Origin: VRUE01 sp963837735
GTDB taxonomy: Bacteria > Actinomycetota > Thermoleophilia > Solirubrobacterales > 70-9
DNA length: 64,000 nt
Assembly: GCA_963837735.1 (NCBI GenBank)
Contig: CAWIOM010000010.1
Location: 124,001-188,000, forward strand
Reading direction: 5' to 3'
This document shows positions 16,582 to 25,285 of this stretch, piece by piece (the stretch's first letter is position 1; each line of letters starts with the position of its first letter). A program made the translations under genes and the position numbers. A model generated the notes under the pieces. The model was not told the DNA's origin, did no database searches, and saw only the letters and a program-made list of their open reading frames with translations.

Positions 16582-17583
16582 GTGAGCGGCCCGGGCGGGG
16601 GCGCTCCTGTGAGTGCGCCGGAGGGGGGCGCCGACCTCCGCATGCCCGACGGCGCCCTGGTCGCCAAGCGCGACGCCCCGGTCGGGGGCCAGGCCGTCCT
16701 CGAGGGCGTGATGATGCGCGGCGTCTCGGTCTGGGCCGTCGCGGTCCGCAACCCCGACGGCCAGATCGAGCTGAGCTCGGAGCCGCTGGTTCCCTGGGCG
16801 CGCCGCAACCGGCTCTGGCGCCTGCCGATCCTGCGCGGCGTCGTCGCCCTCGGCGAGTCGATGAAGATCGGCTTCAAGGCGCTGGCGATCTCCGCCAACG
16901 CTCAGCTCGACGAAGACGAGAAGGGCGAGCCGGAGGAGATCGGCGGCTGGGTCTGGGGCCTGACGATCGCCTTCTCGCTGGCGCTTGCGGTCGGGCTCTT
17001 CTTCGTCATCCCCGTCGGCCTCACCAGCCTGATCAAGGACCAGCTCGGCTCGCCACTGCTCTTCTGGTTGGTCGAGGGGGTCCTCCGCACGGCGATCTTC
17101 ATCGGCTACATCGTCGCGATCAGTCGCCTGCCGGACCTGCGCCGGGTCTTCGAGTACCACGGCGCCGAGCACAAGACGATCTCCTGCTATGAGGCCGAAG
17201 ACGAGCTCGTCCCCCCGCGGGCGAAGCTCTACTCGCGCCTCCATCCTCGCTGCGGCACGAGCTTCCTGCTGATCGTCATGGTCCTCGCGATCTTCGTCTT
17301 CGCGCCGATCGGCCTGCCGGCCTGGTACTGGCTGCTCGCCTCGCGGATCCTCGGCATCCCGCTGATCGCCGGCCTCTCCTACGAGGTGATCAAGTGGGCG
17401 GGGAAAAATCGCCGCAAACGCTGGGTGCGGGCGGTGATGTGGCCGGGCCTGATGCTGCAGAACCTGACCACCCGCGAACCCGACGAAGAGCAGCTCGCGG
17501 TGGCGATCGCGGCACTCGAGCGGGTGCTGGAGGAGGAGGAGCCGAGCGAGGGCTCGGAGTCCCCGATCGAGATCGTCGCCTAG
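16582..17583 (+). CDS. DUF1385 membrane protein
   Basis: 333-residue member of the DUF1385 family. It has the family signature GGQAVLEGVMMRG, the stretch RLPDLRRVFEYHGAEHKTISCYE, HPRCGTSFLLIVM and about four hydrophobic helices. GTG 16582, 4 nt after rpmE, is taken as start because the open frame upstream is the shadow of rpmE. Function is unknown; the family sits next to prfA and rpmE in many Gram-positive genomes. The C terminus is acidic. Confidence 0.9.
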   Translation: MSGPGGGAPVSAPEGGADLRMPDGALVAKRDAPVGGQAVLEGVMMRGVSVWAVAVRNPDGQIELSSEPLVPWARRNRLWRLPILRGVVALGESMKIGFKALAISANAQLDEDEKGEPEEIGGWVWGLTIAFSLALAVGLFFVIPVGLTSLIKDQLGSPLLFWLVEGVLRTAIFIGYIVAISRLPDLRRVFEYHGAEHKTISCYEAEDELVPPRAKLYSRLHPRCGTSFLLIVMVLAIFVFAPIGLPAWYWLLASRILGIPLIAGLSYEVIKWAGKNRRKRWVRAVMWPGLMLQNLTTREPDEEQLAVAIAALERVLEEEEPSEGSESPIEIVA

Positions 17584-17627
17584 CCGGGCGCTCCCTCGGC
17601 CGGCAGAACACGGACTATGTTTTGACG

Positions 17628-18695
17628 ATGTTCGAGTCGCTGGTCGAGCAAATCGAGACCCGCTTCGCCGAGCTCGAGCGGCTGATGTCCGATCCGGCGG
17701 TGATCGGCGACCGCGAGCGCTATGCGGCCGTGGGGCGGGAGTACCGCGAGCTGCAGGCGGCCAGTGCCCATGTGGCCGAGTGGCGAACGCTGAAAGACGA
17801 CCTCGAGGGCGCCCGCGAGCTGCTTGCCGAGGGCGGCGACGACTCCGAGCTGAGGGCGGTGGTCGAGGAGGCGCCGGCCCGGCTCGAAGCGCTCGAGGAG
17901 GAGATCCGGCTGGCGATGGTCGAGCGCGATCCCAATGACGACAAGAACGTCCTCGTCGAGATTCGCGCCGGGACCGGGGGCGACGAGGCGGCGCTATTCG
18001 CCGGCGACCTGCACAAGATGCTGACCCGCTACGCGGAGGAGCGCGGCTTCTCGACCGAGACGCTCTCGCAGTCGGCGGCCGAGGTTGGCGGCTTCAAGGA
18101 GGTGACCTTTGCGATCAAGGGCGAGGGTGCCTACTCGATCTTCAAGTTCGAGGGTGGTACCCATCGGGTGCAGCGGGTGCCGGAAACGGAGTCGCAGGGA
18201 CGGATCCACACCTCGACGGCGACGGTGGCGGTGCTGCCCGAGGCCGAGGAGGTCGACGTCCAGATCGACCAGAACGACCTGCAGATCGACGTCTACCGCT
18301 CCTCGGGGCCGGGCGGGCAGTCGGTCAACACGACCGACTCCGCTGTGCGGATCACCCACAAGCCGACCGGGGTCGTCGTCTCGATGCAGGACGAGAAGTC
18401 CCAGCTCCAGAACAAGGACAAGGCAATGCGGGTCCTGCGGGCGCGGCTGCTCGAGCGCGAGCTGGCCGAGCAGGCGGCGAAGGTCGCCTCGGAGCGCAAG
18501 GCCCAGGTCGGCAGCGGCGAGCGCTCCGAGAAGGTGCGCACCTACAACTACCCTCAGGGCCGGGTCACCGACCACAGGATCAAGCTCACATCCCACAACC
18601 TCGACGGGGTGCTCGGCGGTGACCTGGGCGAGTTCACGGACGCGCTGGCGGCGGAGGAGAAGCGGCAGAGGCTGGAGGCCGCCGCGGTCGGATGA
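17628..18695 (+). CDS. prfA: Peptide chain release factor 1
   Basis: 355-residue RF1, which ends translation at UAA and UAG. The GGQ motif that triggers peptidyl-tRNA hydrolysis is SSGPGGQSVNTTDSAVRITH near residue 225; VEIRAGTGGDEA and KFEGGTHRVQRVPETE are also typical. ATG 17628 gives the N terminus MFESLVEQIETRF. The stop overlaps the prmC start by 4 nt (ATGA), matching the job of PrmC in methylating RF1 and RF2 on the GGQ glutamine. Confidence 0.97.
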   Translation: MFESLVEQIETRFAELERLMSDPAVIGDRERYAAVGREYRELQAASAHVAEWRTLKDDLEGARELLAEGGDDSELRAVVEEAPARLEALEEEIRLAMVERDPNDDKNVLVEIRAGTGGDEAALFAGDLHKMLTRYAEERGFSTETLSQSAAEVGGFKEVTFAIKGEGAYSIFKFEGGTHRVQRVPETESQGRIHTSTATVAVLPEAEEVDVQIDQNDLQIDVYRSSGPGGQSVNTTDSAVRITHKPTGVVVSMQDEKSQLQNKDKAMRVLRARLLERELAEQAAKVASERKAQVGSGERSEKVRTYNYPQGRVTDHRIKLTSHNLDGVLGGDLGEFTDALAAEEKRQRLEAAAVG

Positions 18696-19583
18696 CGGTC
18701 TCGTCGGGGAGCGTCAACGAGGCGCTGGGGGCCGCAACCGACGCCCTGCGGGCGATCGGGGTTGAGAGCCCGCGGCTCGACGCGGAACTGCTGCTGGCCG
18801 AGGCCAGCAGCATCGATCGGGCCGCCCTGATCGCCGAGCCCGGTGCCCCCCTGGAGGCGGCAGCGGGCAGGAGCTTCGGCGAGCTGGTGCGGCGGCGGCT
18901 GCGGCGCGAGCCCGTCGCATACATCCTCGGCGGCCGGGGGTTCCGCCGGATCGAGCTCGCAGTCGACCGGCGGGTTCTGATTCCCCGCCCGGAGACGGAG
19001 CTTCTGGTCGAGCTTGCCCTGGAGGTCAGGCCCCGGCGGCTGCTCGACGTCGGCACCGGGTCCGGGGCGATCGCCCTCGCGGTTGCCGACGAGCTACCGG
19101 GATGCGCGGTGACGGCAACCGACACCTCGGCCGCCGCCCTGGCGGTGGCGCGCGCAAACGCCGAGCGGCTGGGGCTCTCCGATCGCGTTCGATTCATCGA
19201 GGGGACGATTCCCGAAGCCGGCGCCGCCGCCCACGGCCGCGGCGGGGCCGGCTTCGACCTGATCCTCGCCAACCTGCCCTACGTCGCCGAGCGCGACTGG
19301 GCCGGCCTGGAGCCGGAGGTGACCCAATGGGAGCCGCGCGAGGCGCTGCTCGCCGGTCCGGACGGCCTCGACGCCTACAGGGCCCTGGCCGCGCTGCTGC
19401 GAGAGCGCAGTTCTTCCCGCATAGCGGGCAAGAACTGCGCTCTCGTCGGCGGAGGTTGTCGGGTTGGAGGTTGGGGAGGGACAGGCGAATGCGGTCGCCG
19501 GCCTCTTGCGGGATGCGGGGTTCGAGGGAATCGAGATGCGCACGGACCTGGCGGGTATCGAGCGCGTCGTCGTCGGGCGCTGA
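18692..19583 (+). CDS. prmC: Release factor glutamine methyltransferase (disrupted by a hairpin and frameshift)
   Basis: S-adenosylmethionine-dependent methyltransferase that methylates the GGQ glutamine of release factors. The N-terminal helical domain (IGVESPRLDAELLLAEAS), AdoMet motif LLDVGTGSGAIALAVA and the substrate motif, here NLPY rather than the standard NPPY, are intact. At about 19410-19445 the frame runs through a perfect-stem palindrome and then loses homology; the expected C terminus LEVGEGQANAVAGLLRDAGF ... LAGIERVVVGR resumes in the next frame from 19464 to a stop at 19581. The insert adds roughly ten codons and one base. Without repair the unshifted frame runs to 19606 and overlaps the next gene. 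Either a damaged gene or an assembly artefact. Confidence 0.8.
19401..19444. repeat. Palindrome inside prmC (copy 1 of a repeat)
   Basis: Stem gagagcgcagttctt (19401-19415) pairs perfectly with aagaactgcgctctc (19430-19444); cccgc / gcggg extends it, with a one-base bulge at 19429 and loop ata. A second palindrome at 50057-50099 shares the core cgcagtt-n-ttcccg and the matching right arm. In prmC the insertion coincides with the loss of the reading frame. Confidence 0.75.
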
Positions 19584-19602
19584 TCGTCAGGCTGTCCTGT
19601 CA

Positions 19603-20247
19603 ATGAGCGAGATTCTTTCGGTGAAGATCGACGGGGCCGCGGCGGCTCGCTCGGCGCTCGAACGCTGCATCGCCGCCGGCGGCGTCGCCGTCTTTCCGGC
19701 CGACGGGCTCTACGGGCTCGCCTGCGATCCGCTCGACGAGCTCGCGATCGAGCGGATTCACCGGATCAAGGGTCGCGACGACGGCAGGTCCTCGGCCGTC
19801 CTCTATTTCTCGCCCCTGGCGATGCGGGAGCTTCTCGAGACCCTCGGGCCGCGCACCGCGGAAGCGGCCGGAGCGCTGCTGCCGGGGCCGGTGACGCTGG
19901 TCGTCGCCAACCCCGAGCGCCGCTATCCGCTGGCGTGCCGGGAGGATCCCGAGAGGCTCGGAGTCCGCCTGGTCGGCGGCCCGCTGGAGGGTGCGATGTG
20001 CCCGCTGTTCCAGACCTCGGCGAACCTGAGCGGCGAGGTCGCGCCCTCGGTCTTCGACGACGTGCCGTCGACGACGATCGTCGACGCCGTCGACCTGGCG
20101 ATCGACGGCGGAGCCCTCACCGGCCTGCCGTCGACGGTCGTCGACGTGACGGAGATCGAGGAGGGCGGCGAGTGGCACGTCCTCCGCGAGGGCGGGATGT
20201 CGATCGGAGACCTCACCGCCGCCCTCGATCTGCGCCCTCGCGGCTGA
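19603..20247 (+). CDS. YrdC/Sua5-domain threonylcarbamoyl-AMP synthase
   Basis: 214-residue YrdC-domain protein that makes threonylcarbamoyl-adenylate for the t6A37 modification of ANN-decoding tRNAs. Motifs: VFPADGLYGLACDP, HRIKGRDDGR and TSANLSGE. Length corresponds to the YrdC domain alone, without the C-terminal Sua5 domain. ATG 19603 lies 19 nt after the repaired prmC stop, as expected for the prfA-prmC-ywlC order. The family key active-site Lys-Arg pair appears as IKGR. Confidence 0.9.
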   Translation: MSEILSVKIDGAAAARSALERCIAAGGVAVFPADGLYGLACDPLDELAIERIHRIKGRDDGRSSAVLYFSPLAMRELLETLGPRTAEAAGALLPGPVTLVVANPERRYPLACREDPERLGVRLVGGPLEGAMCPLFQTSANLSGEVAPSVFDDVPSTTIVDAVDLAIDGGALTGLPSTVVDVTEIEEGGEWHVLREGGMSIGDLTAALDLRPRG

Positions 20248-20269
20248 CGCGGAGGCGTCGGGGAGCCGC

Positions 20270-21100
20270 TCAGCAGTGCTGCGGGCCCGGGTGGTACGGG
20301 AGGCGGACTATCCGGACCGAGCGATTGTTGTGCTCGTTCGACTCGTAGAGCAGGTTCTGCGGGTCGACCTTCATCACGAAGGCGTAGCAGCCGCGAAGGC
20401 CGGCGACGCTGACCCACTGGCGGTCGTAGTCGGAGGGGTAGAGGTCCGACCAGCCGACCGAGGTGCCGAGCCGCAGGCGCTTGCGGCCCGGATCCTGGCT
20501 GCAGGCGGGGTAGACGCGGTGGTGCGGAGAGCGCTTCATCCGTTTCGTGTGCTCCAGGTCGCGGAAGCAGTAGAAGACCTTCGGCCCGGTGCGGAGCCGG
20601 CGAAGAGGCCTGCGCCGCCCATCCAGCGACCAGACCTGCATGGTCAGCGGGTTGTGGACTTTCCAGTAGGAGCCGCCCCACTCGGGGCCGACGTCGAAGT
20701 AGTGGAACTGGGCGCCGGTGCGGAAGATCTCGACGCCGCCGCCCACCCTGTAGATCGCCTGGTTGGCGTGCATCCAGTTGCGCCTGTAGCGGCGTCCGCG
20801 CAGCTCCATCGGGCCCCGCCCGCGCGAGCGGATGTCGTTGCCGGCGTGGAGGAGCGCGCCGCGCCCGTCGCGGTAGTACCCATAGCCCCCGCCACCGCGC
20901 CCGCGGTGCTCGACGTAGAGGTCTTCGGCGGGCCCCACCCTGAGGTCGGGGCACAGGAGATGGCCGGAGCCCGGGCCGATGCAGGGGTTGGTCGTCGCCG
21001 AGGCGGGTAAGCCCGTTTTACCGGTGCCGACCACGGTCGCTACGGGAAGGGCGATCAGGGCGATCACGGTCGCGAGCGCAAGCGGATGAGGGGTTTTCAC
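20270..21100 (-). CDS. Secreted lysyl-oxidase-like protein
   Basis: 276 residues starting at GTG 21100 (MKTPHPLALATVIALIALPVA, a signal peptide with a hydrophobic core and a predicted cleavage near residue 22). The mature region has the lysyl oxidase family pattern: WMHANQAIYR, YWKVHNPLTM, FYCFRDLEH, VGWSDLYPSDYDRQWVSVAG, LRGCYAFVMKVDP and YESNEHNN. In animals the enzyme is a copper amine oxidase that cross-links matrix proteins; bacterial relatives are secreted and their substrates are unknown. The animal copper motif WxxCHxHYHSM is not clearly present; GAQFHYFDV is the nearest match, so activity is uncertain. It is inserted on the opposite strand between the YrdC gene and glyA. Upstream start choice is uncertain. 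Confidence 0.75.
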   Translation of the reverse strand: MKTPHPLALATVIALIALPVATVVGTGKTGLPASATTNPCIGPGSGHLLCPDLRVGPAEDLYVEHRGRGGGGYGYYRDGRGALLHAGNDIRSRGRGPMELRGRRYRRNWMHANQAIYRVGGGVEIFRTGAQFHYFDVGPEWGGSYWKVHNPLTMQVWSLDGRRRPLRRLRTGPKVFYCFRDLEHTKRMKRSPHHRVYPACSQDPGRKRLRLGTSVGWSDLYPSDYDRQWVSVAGLRGCYAFVMKVDPQNLLYESNEHNNRSVRIVRLPYHPGPQHC

Positions 21101-21143
21101 GACCCCGAGCGTATCCCGGCCCGTTGGTATCGTCGGTCGGACC

Positions 21144-22427
21144 TTGACCGAGTTGCCCGAAAACTTCCACAACGCACCGCTGGGCGACGTCGATCCCGAG
21201 ATCGCCGCCGTGCTCGAGGGCGAGCTGCGCCGCCAGCAGGGCACCCTGGAGATGATCGCCTCGGAGAACTTCGTCCCCCAGGCCGTGCTCGACGCGGTCG
21301 GCTCGGTGCTCACCAACAAGTACGCCGAGGGATACCCCGGGCGCCGCTACTACGGCGGCTGCGAGGAGGTCGACGTCGCCGAGCAGCTGGCGATCGACCG
21401 CGCCAAGGAGCTGTTCGGCGCCGAGCACGCCAACGTCCAGGCCCACGCCGGCGCCCAGGCCAACAACGCCGCCTACATGGCGCTGATCGAGCCGGGGGAC
21501 ACGATCCTCGGGATGGCCCTCGACCACGGTGGCCACCTCAGCCACGGGATGAAGCTGAACGTCTCCGGCAAGCTCTACCACCCGGTTGCCTACCACGTGC
21601 GTCGCGAGGATCTGCTGGTCGACATGGACGAGGTTGCCGCACTCGCCGAGGAGCACAAGCCCGGCGTGATCGTCGCCGGCTGGTCCGCCTACCCGCGCCG
21701 GCTCGACTTCCCGGCCTTCCGCAAGATCGCCGACTCGGTGGGCGCGAAGCTGATGGTCGACATGGCGCATTTCGCCGGTCTTGTAGCCGCCGGCGAGCAC
21801 CCCAGCCCGGTTCCCCATGCCGACGTCGTCACGACGACGATCCACAAGACCCTCTGTGGCCCTCGCAGCGGCATGATCCTCTGCCGCGAGGAGTACGCGA
21901 AGGCGATCGACAAAGCGATCTTCCCCGGCCAGCAGGGCGGGCCGCTGATGCACACGATCGCCGCCAAGGCGGTCGCCCTGAGAATCGCTGCAAGCGAGGA
22001 GTTTCGCGCCCGCCAGCGGCAGACGATCGCCAATGCCCGGGCCCTTGCCGCCGGGCTCGAAGAGGGCGGCGTCCCGGTTCTGACCGGCGGCACCGACGTC
22101 CACCTCGTGCTCGTCGACCTGACACCGTCAGGCCTCGACGGCCAGACCGCGGAGGACCGGCTCGAGGTTGTCGGGATCACGGTCAATCGCAACGCGATCC
22201 CCTTCGACCCGCGGCCGCCGATGAACCCGTCCGGGTTGCGGATCGGGACCCCTGCCCTGACCACCCGGGGCATGGCCGAGGAGGACATGCGTGAGATCGC
22301 CGCCGTGATCGTCACCGCCCTCTCCGACGACTTCGACGCCCAGAAGGACGTCCTGGCCGAGCGTTCGAAGGCCCTGATGGACCGCTACCCGCTGTACCCC
22401 CAGCTCTCGGCCACGACCACCGTCTAA
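21144..22427 (+). CDS. glyA: Serine hydroxymethyltransferase
   Basis: 427-residue PLP enzyme that converts serine and tetrahydrofolate to glycine and methylene-THF. Family stretches: IASENFVPQAVLDAVGSVLTNKYAEGYPGRRYYGG, AGAQANNAAYMAL, DMAHFAGLVAAGEHPSPVPHAD, and the PLP Lys in TTIHKTLCGPR; the usual motif reads TTTHKTLRGPR, so this copy has an Ile and a Cys. TTG 21144 is the start (LTELPENFHN). Glycine cleavage-type one-carbon metabolism and t6A genes are its neighbours. Confidence 0.96.
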   Translation: MTELPENFHNAPLGDVDPEIAAVLEGELRRQQGTLEMIASENFVPQAVLDAVGSVLTNKYAEGYPGRRYYGGCEEVDVAEQLAIDRAKELFGAEHANVQAHAGAQANNAAYMALIEPGDTILGMALDHGGHLSHGMKLNVSGKLYHPVAYHVRREDLLVDMDEVAALAEEHKPGVIVAGWSAYPRRLDFPAFRKIADSVGAKLMVDMAHFAGLVAAGEHPSPVPHADVVTTTIHKTLCGPRSGMILCREEYAKAIDKAIFPGQQGGPLMHTIAAKAVALRIAASEEFRARQRQTIANARALAAGLEEGGVPVLTGGTDVHLVLVDLTPSGLDGQTAEDRLEVVGITVNRNAIPFDPRPPMNPSGLRIGTPALTTRGMAEEDMREIAAVIVTALSDDFDAQKDVLAERSKALMDRYPLYPQLSATTTV

Positions 22428-22646
22428 CTCAGCTTTCGCGGCTCGGGGCAGCGGGCGCATGGCTGCTCGTGGGATTGAGCGCGTCCGATAGGCGGTGTCG
22501 GGGGTGGACTTCCGCTGTCCGGAGGCTGCGGAGCCGAAGGCCTCGAACCCGGCTCCGCTTGAATCCGGCCCGGTCGGCGTAGCAGCGCGAAGGGCAAGGG
22601 AGGGTGCCCCCGACCCGCCCATGCCGATCCGCCAAGATCACGCCCC
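22428..22646 (+). other. Gap after glyA with a terminator-like hairpin
   Basis: 219 bases without a gene. A perfect 9-bp stem gcggagccg (22528-22536) / cggctccgc (22550-22558) encloses a 13-base loop; it is followed by tt only, so it is at best a weak terminator. Around it, gtcgggggtgg near 22498 and gtgcccccgac near 22606 are complementary, giving a looser, longer palindrome of about 120 nt. Confidence 0.45.
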
Positions 22647-23663
22647 ATGAAGGTATGGGTCGATTGCACCGCCGCCGCGCACCCGCTTGTGCTGCGGCCG
22701 GTTATCGAAGGCCTGGAAGCCCGGGGAGACGAGGTCTTCGTAACTGCCCGCGAGTACGGGCAGACCGAGGCTGTTCTCGAGCGACTCGAGATCCCGTACA
22801 CCTCGGTGGGCCGCCACGCCGGGGCGTCGACCCCGGCAAAGGCGTGGGCGGTGGCGGGCCGCTCCGCGGGCCTGGCCCGGATCGTCTGGGACCGCCGTCC
22901 CGACCTGGCGATCGCCCACGGCTCGGTCGACCTGGCGGTGGTCTCGGCTCTCTTCCGCATCCCCTCGGCCCAGATGCAGGACTACGAGTTCGCCGGCCTC
23001 CAGCGTCGAATCTCCTTCGGCGTCGCCAGGCGCGTGCTCGTTCCCGACTCGATCCCGCTCGACCGCTTGCGGAAGATAGGCGCCAAGGAGGGAAAGCTGG
23101 TGCGGTTCCCGGGCCTGAAGGAGGAGTACTACCTCGCCGGGTTCGAGCCCGACGCGACCGTTCTGGGGGAGCTCGGCATCGACCGCGAGAAGGTCCTGGT
23201 CGTCGTCCGGCCGCCGCCCGAGACCTCGGCCTACCACGCCCGCAACGACCTCTACGGAGCGACGATCCGCCGCCTGGCCGGGGAGGACGGCGTGCAGGCG
23301 GTGATCGTCCCCAGGACCGAGCGCCAGGGCGCCGAGGCCCGGGCGATCGGCGCCGCCAACCTGATCGTCCCCGCGGGCGCCGTCGACGCCCAGAGCCTGA
23401 TCGCCTTCGCCGACCTGGTGGTCAGCGCCGGCGGCACGATGAATCGCGAGGCGGTGGCGCTCGGCACGCCCGTCTTCACGACCTTCTCCGGGAGGATGGG
23501 CGGCGTCGACGAGAAGTTGATAGCCGACGGCCGGCTGCGGGTTCTCGACGACCCGGCGGCTTTGGAGCTGCGTAAGCGCCGGGCCCCGGTCGGCGTCCTC
23601 CATCCGCGCGACGCGACCATTCTGGTCGAGGGCGCGCTCGGGGCTGTCGAGGGCGTCGATTAG
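22647..23663 (+). CDS. DUF354 family protein (glycosyltransferase-like)
   Basis: 338-residue DUF354 protein. It begins MKVWVDCTAAAHPLVLRPVIEGLEARG and has DLAIAHGSVDLAVVSALFRIPS and LVVSAGGTMNREAVALGTPVFTTFSGRMGGVDEKLI, a nucleotide-sugar-binding type C-terminal domain as in the UDP-GlcNAc 2-epimerase/GT-B fold. Found beside polysaccharide genes in archaea and bacteria, it is presumed to act in surface glycan synthesis. It precedes a WecA-type transferase by 21 nt. Confidence 0.82.
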   Translation: MKVWVDCTAAAHPLVLRPVIEGLEARGDEVFVTAREYGQTEAVLERLEIPYTSVGRHAGASTPAKAWAVAGRSAGLARIVWDRRPDLAIAHGSVDLAVVSALFRIPSAQMQDYEFAGLQRRISFGVARRVLVPDSIPLDRLRKIGAKEGKLVRFPGLKEEYYLAGFEPDATVLGELGIDREKVLVVVRPPPETSAYHARNDLYGATIRRLAGEDGVQAVIVPRTERQGAEARAIGAANLIVPAGAVDAQSLIAFADLVVSAGGTMNREAVALGTPVFTTFSGRMGGVDEKLIADGRLRVLDDPAALELRKRRAPVGVLHPRDATILVEGALGAVEGVD

Positions 23664-23684
23664 CTTTCCTGCCGGGTACGCGTA

Positions 23685-24812
23685 ATGGACCCGACGACAA
23701 CCGACGCAGTCCTCGCATTCCTGGCGGCCGCCGCGATCGCCTGGCTGCTGGTTCCCTACGCGGAGCGCCTGGCGTACAGGATCGGGGCCATCGACCCGCC
23801 CAAGGAGCGCGGCCTGCACGACCGCCCGATGCCGCGCCTCTCGGGGCTGGCGATCTTCGCGGGGATCGAGGTGGCCGGTTGGATCTTCCTCCCCGCCGAC
23901 GGCGAGACCCGCTCGATCCTGCTCGGCGCCGCGGCGATCGCGCTGGTCGGGGTGATCGACGACGCTCGCGGCCTGCCGGCCCTGCCGAAGCTGCTCGGCC
24001 AGATGGCGGCCGCCTCGATCCCGGTGCTCGGCGGGGTCCGGGTCGACGTCCTCACCCTGCCCTTCGTCGGCGGCTTCGAACTCGGCTGGCTCGCCTACCC
24101 GCTGACCGTGATCGGGATCGTCGCCGTCGTCAACGTGATCAACTTCCTCGACGGTGTCGACGGCCTCGCCGCCGGCGTCTGCACGATCGCCGCGATCGCG
24201 CTGGCCGTGATCGCGCTCTCGCTCGACCGCAACGCCGCCGGCGTGCTCGCGGCGCTGACCGCGGGCGGCGCGCTGGGCTTCCTGCGGCACGGCTTCCCGC
24301 CCGCCTCGAGCTTCATGGGGGACACCGGCTCCAACCTGCTCGGCTACCTGCTCGCCACCGCCTCGGTCCAGGGCGCCCTGAAGACGAATGCCGTCGTCGC
24401 CCTCGTCTTCCCGCTCGTCGTCCTCGCCGTGCCGATACTCGACACCGGCTTCGTGGTCGCCAAGCGGCTCAAATACCGCCAGCCGATCTACCAGGCCGAT
24501 GCCTGGCACTTCCACCATCGGATGGCCAACATCGGCTTTTCGCAGCGGCGCACGTTGGCCTATCTATATGGCTGGACCCTGGTCCTCGCCGGCCTCGCCC
24601 TGGCCCTGCGGTTCGTCCCCTACAGCGACGACCACGGCCACTTCGATGCGCTCTGGACCGCGGTTATGGTGGCCTGCGGCGTGATCGCGGTCGCCTCCAG
24701 CATCTACCTGATCTACGTCCTCGAGATCCTCAAGCTGCGCCGGGGAAGGCTCAATCCAGAGACCGGGGAATTCGAGGCGATCGAGATCGAGGACGTTAGT
24801 AACAGGTTGTGA
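23685..24812 (+). CDS. Undecaprenyl-phosphate sugar-1-phosphate transferase (WecA/MraY family)
   Basis: 375-residue polytopic membrane protein that loads a sugar-1-phosphate (often GlcNAc-1-P) onto undecaprenyl phosphate to begin glycan assembly. Motifs: KERGLHDRPMPRLSGLA at the start, VGVIDDARGLP, NFLDGVDGLAAGV, FMGDTGSNLLG and WHFHHRM, the residues that bind Mg and the uridine nucleotide. About ten transmembrane helices. The last 40 residues are a polar cytoplasmic tail. It directly precedes the ATP synthase operon, a common arrangement in Actinobacteria. Confidence 0.94.
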   Translation: MDPTTTDAVLAFLAAAAIAWLLVPYAERLAYRIGAIDPPKERGLHDRPMPRLSGLAIFAGIEVAGWIFLPADGETRSILLGAAAIALVGVIDDARGLPALPKLLGQMAAASIPVLGGVRVDVLTLPFVGGFELGWLAYPLTVIGIVAVVNVINFLDGVDGLAAGVCTIAAIALAVIALSLDRNAAGVLAALTAGGALGFLRHGFPPASSFMGDTGSNLLGYLLATASVQGALKTNAVVALVFPLVVLAVPILDTGFVVAKRLKYRQPIYQADAWHFHHRMANIGFSQRRTLAYLYGWTLVLAGLALALRFVPYSDDHGHFDALWTAVMVACGVIAVASSIYLIYVLEILKLRRGRLNPETGEFEAIEIEDVSNRL

Positions 24813-24871
24813 CAAACCTCACGAATCGGCTTCAGAAAGCCAATTATCCGCCCCTTCGGATATAGTCGCGT

Positions 24872-24904
24872 ATCCGCCCGACCCGACCTCGGAGGGCGGA
24901 TTTT
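24872..24904 (+). terminator. Terminator or attenuator just before atpI
   Basis: Stem atccgccc (24872-24879) / gggcggat (24894-24901) is perfect and runs into TTTT immediately before the ATG of the first atp gene. The GGAG ribosome-binding site (24891-24894) is at the edge of the 3' arm, so the same structure could end upstream transcription or block translation of atpI. A smaller hairpin (atccg / cggat, 24847-24862) precedes it. Confidence 0.6.
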
Positions 24905-25285
24905 ATGTCTCCTCCAAAGTACGTCGACCTCCTGGTCCTAGCCGCAGCTCTTGCGGTTTTCGTGCTTGGCGGACTGCCGATGGTGGGCTACGCCGCGGGC
25001 GCCGCCGCCTGGCTCGCGCAGCGCGGAATCCAGATCGCCGCCGGGCGCCGCGCCAAGGCCGAGCTCGCCGCCGGCGAGCGCCAGCGCGCGATGGGGGTGA
25101 TCGCGGCGACGACCCTGGGCCGCGTCTGGCTGATGGCGACCGCGGTGCTGGTCACGGGTCTGCTCGCCGATCGCGAGGACGGCCTCGCCGCCGCCCTGCT
25201 CGTCGTCGTCCTCTTCACGGTCTCCTTCGCCGCCGCCGGCCTTGCCCATCTCTTCGAGCCCGAAGGCGAGGGGGTGGCACGGTGA
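24905..25285 (+). CDS. Small membrane protein, AtpI position
   Basis: 126-residue protein with three to four hydrophobic helices and an internal Arg/Ala-rich cytoplasmic segment (GRRAKAELAAGERQR). Position first in the atp operon and size fit AtpI, the poorly conserved assembly factor of the c-ring or Mg transporter. Sequence similarity is too weak to be certain. Its stop overlaps the atpB start by 4 nt (GTGA). Confidence 0.6.
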   Translation: MSPPKYVDLLVLAAALAVFVLGGLPMVGYAAGAAAWLAQRGIQIAAGRRAKAELAAGERQRAMGVIAATTLGRVWLMATAVLVTGLLADREDGLAAALLVVVLFTVSFAAAGLAHLFEPEGEGVAR

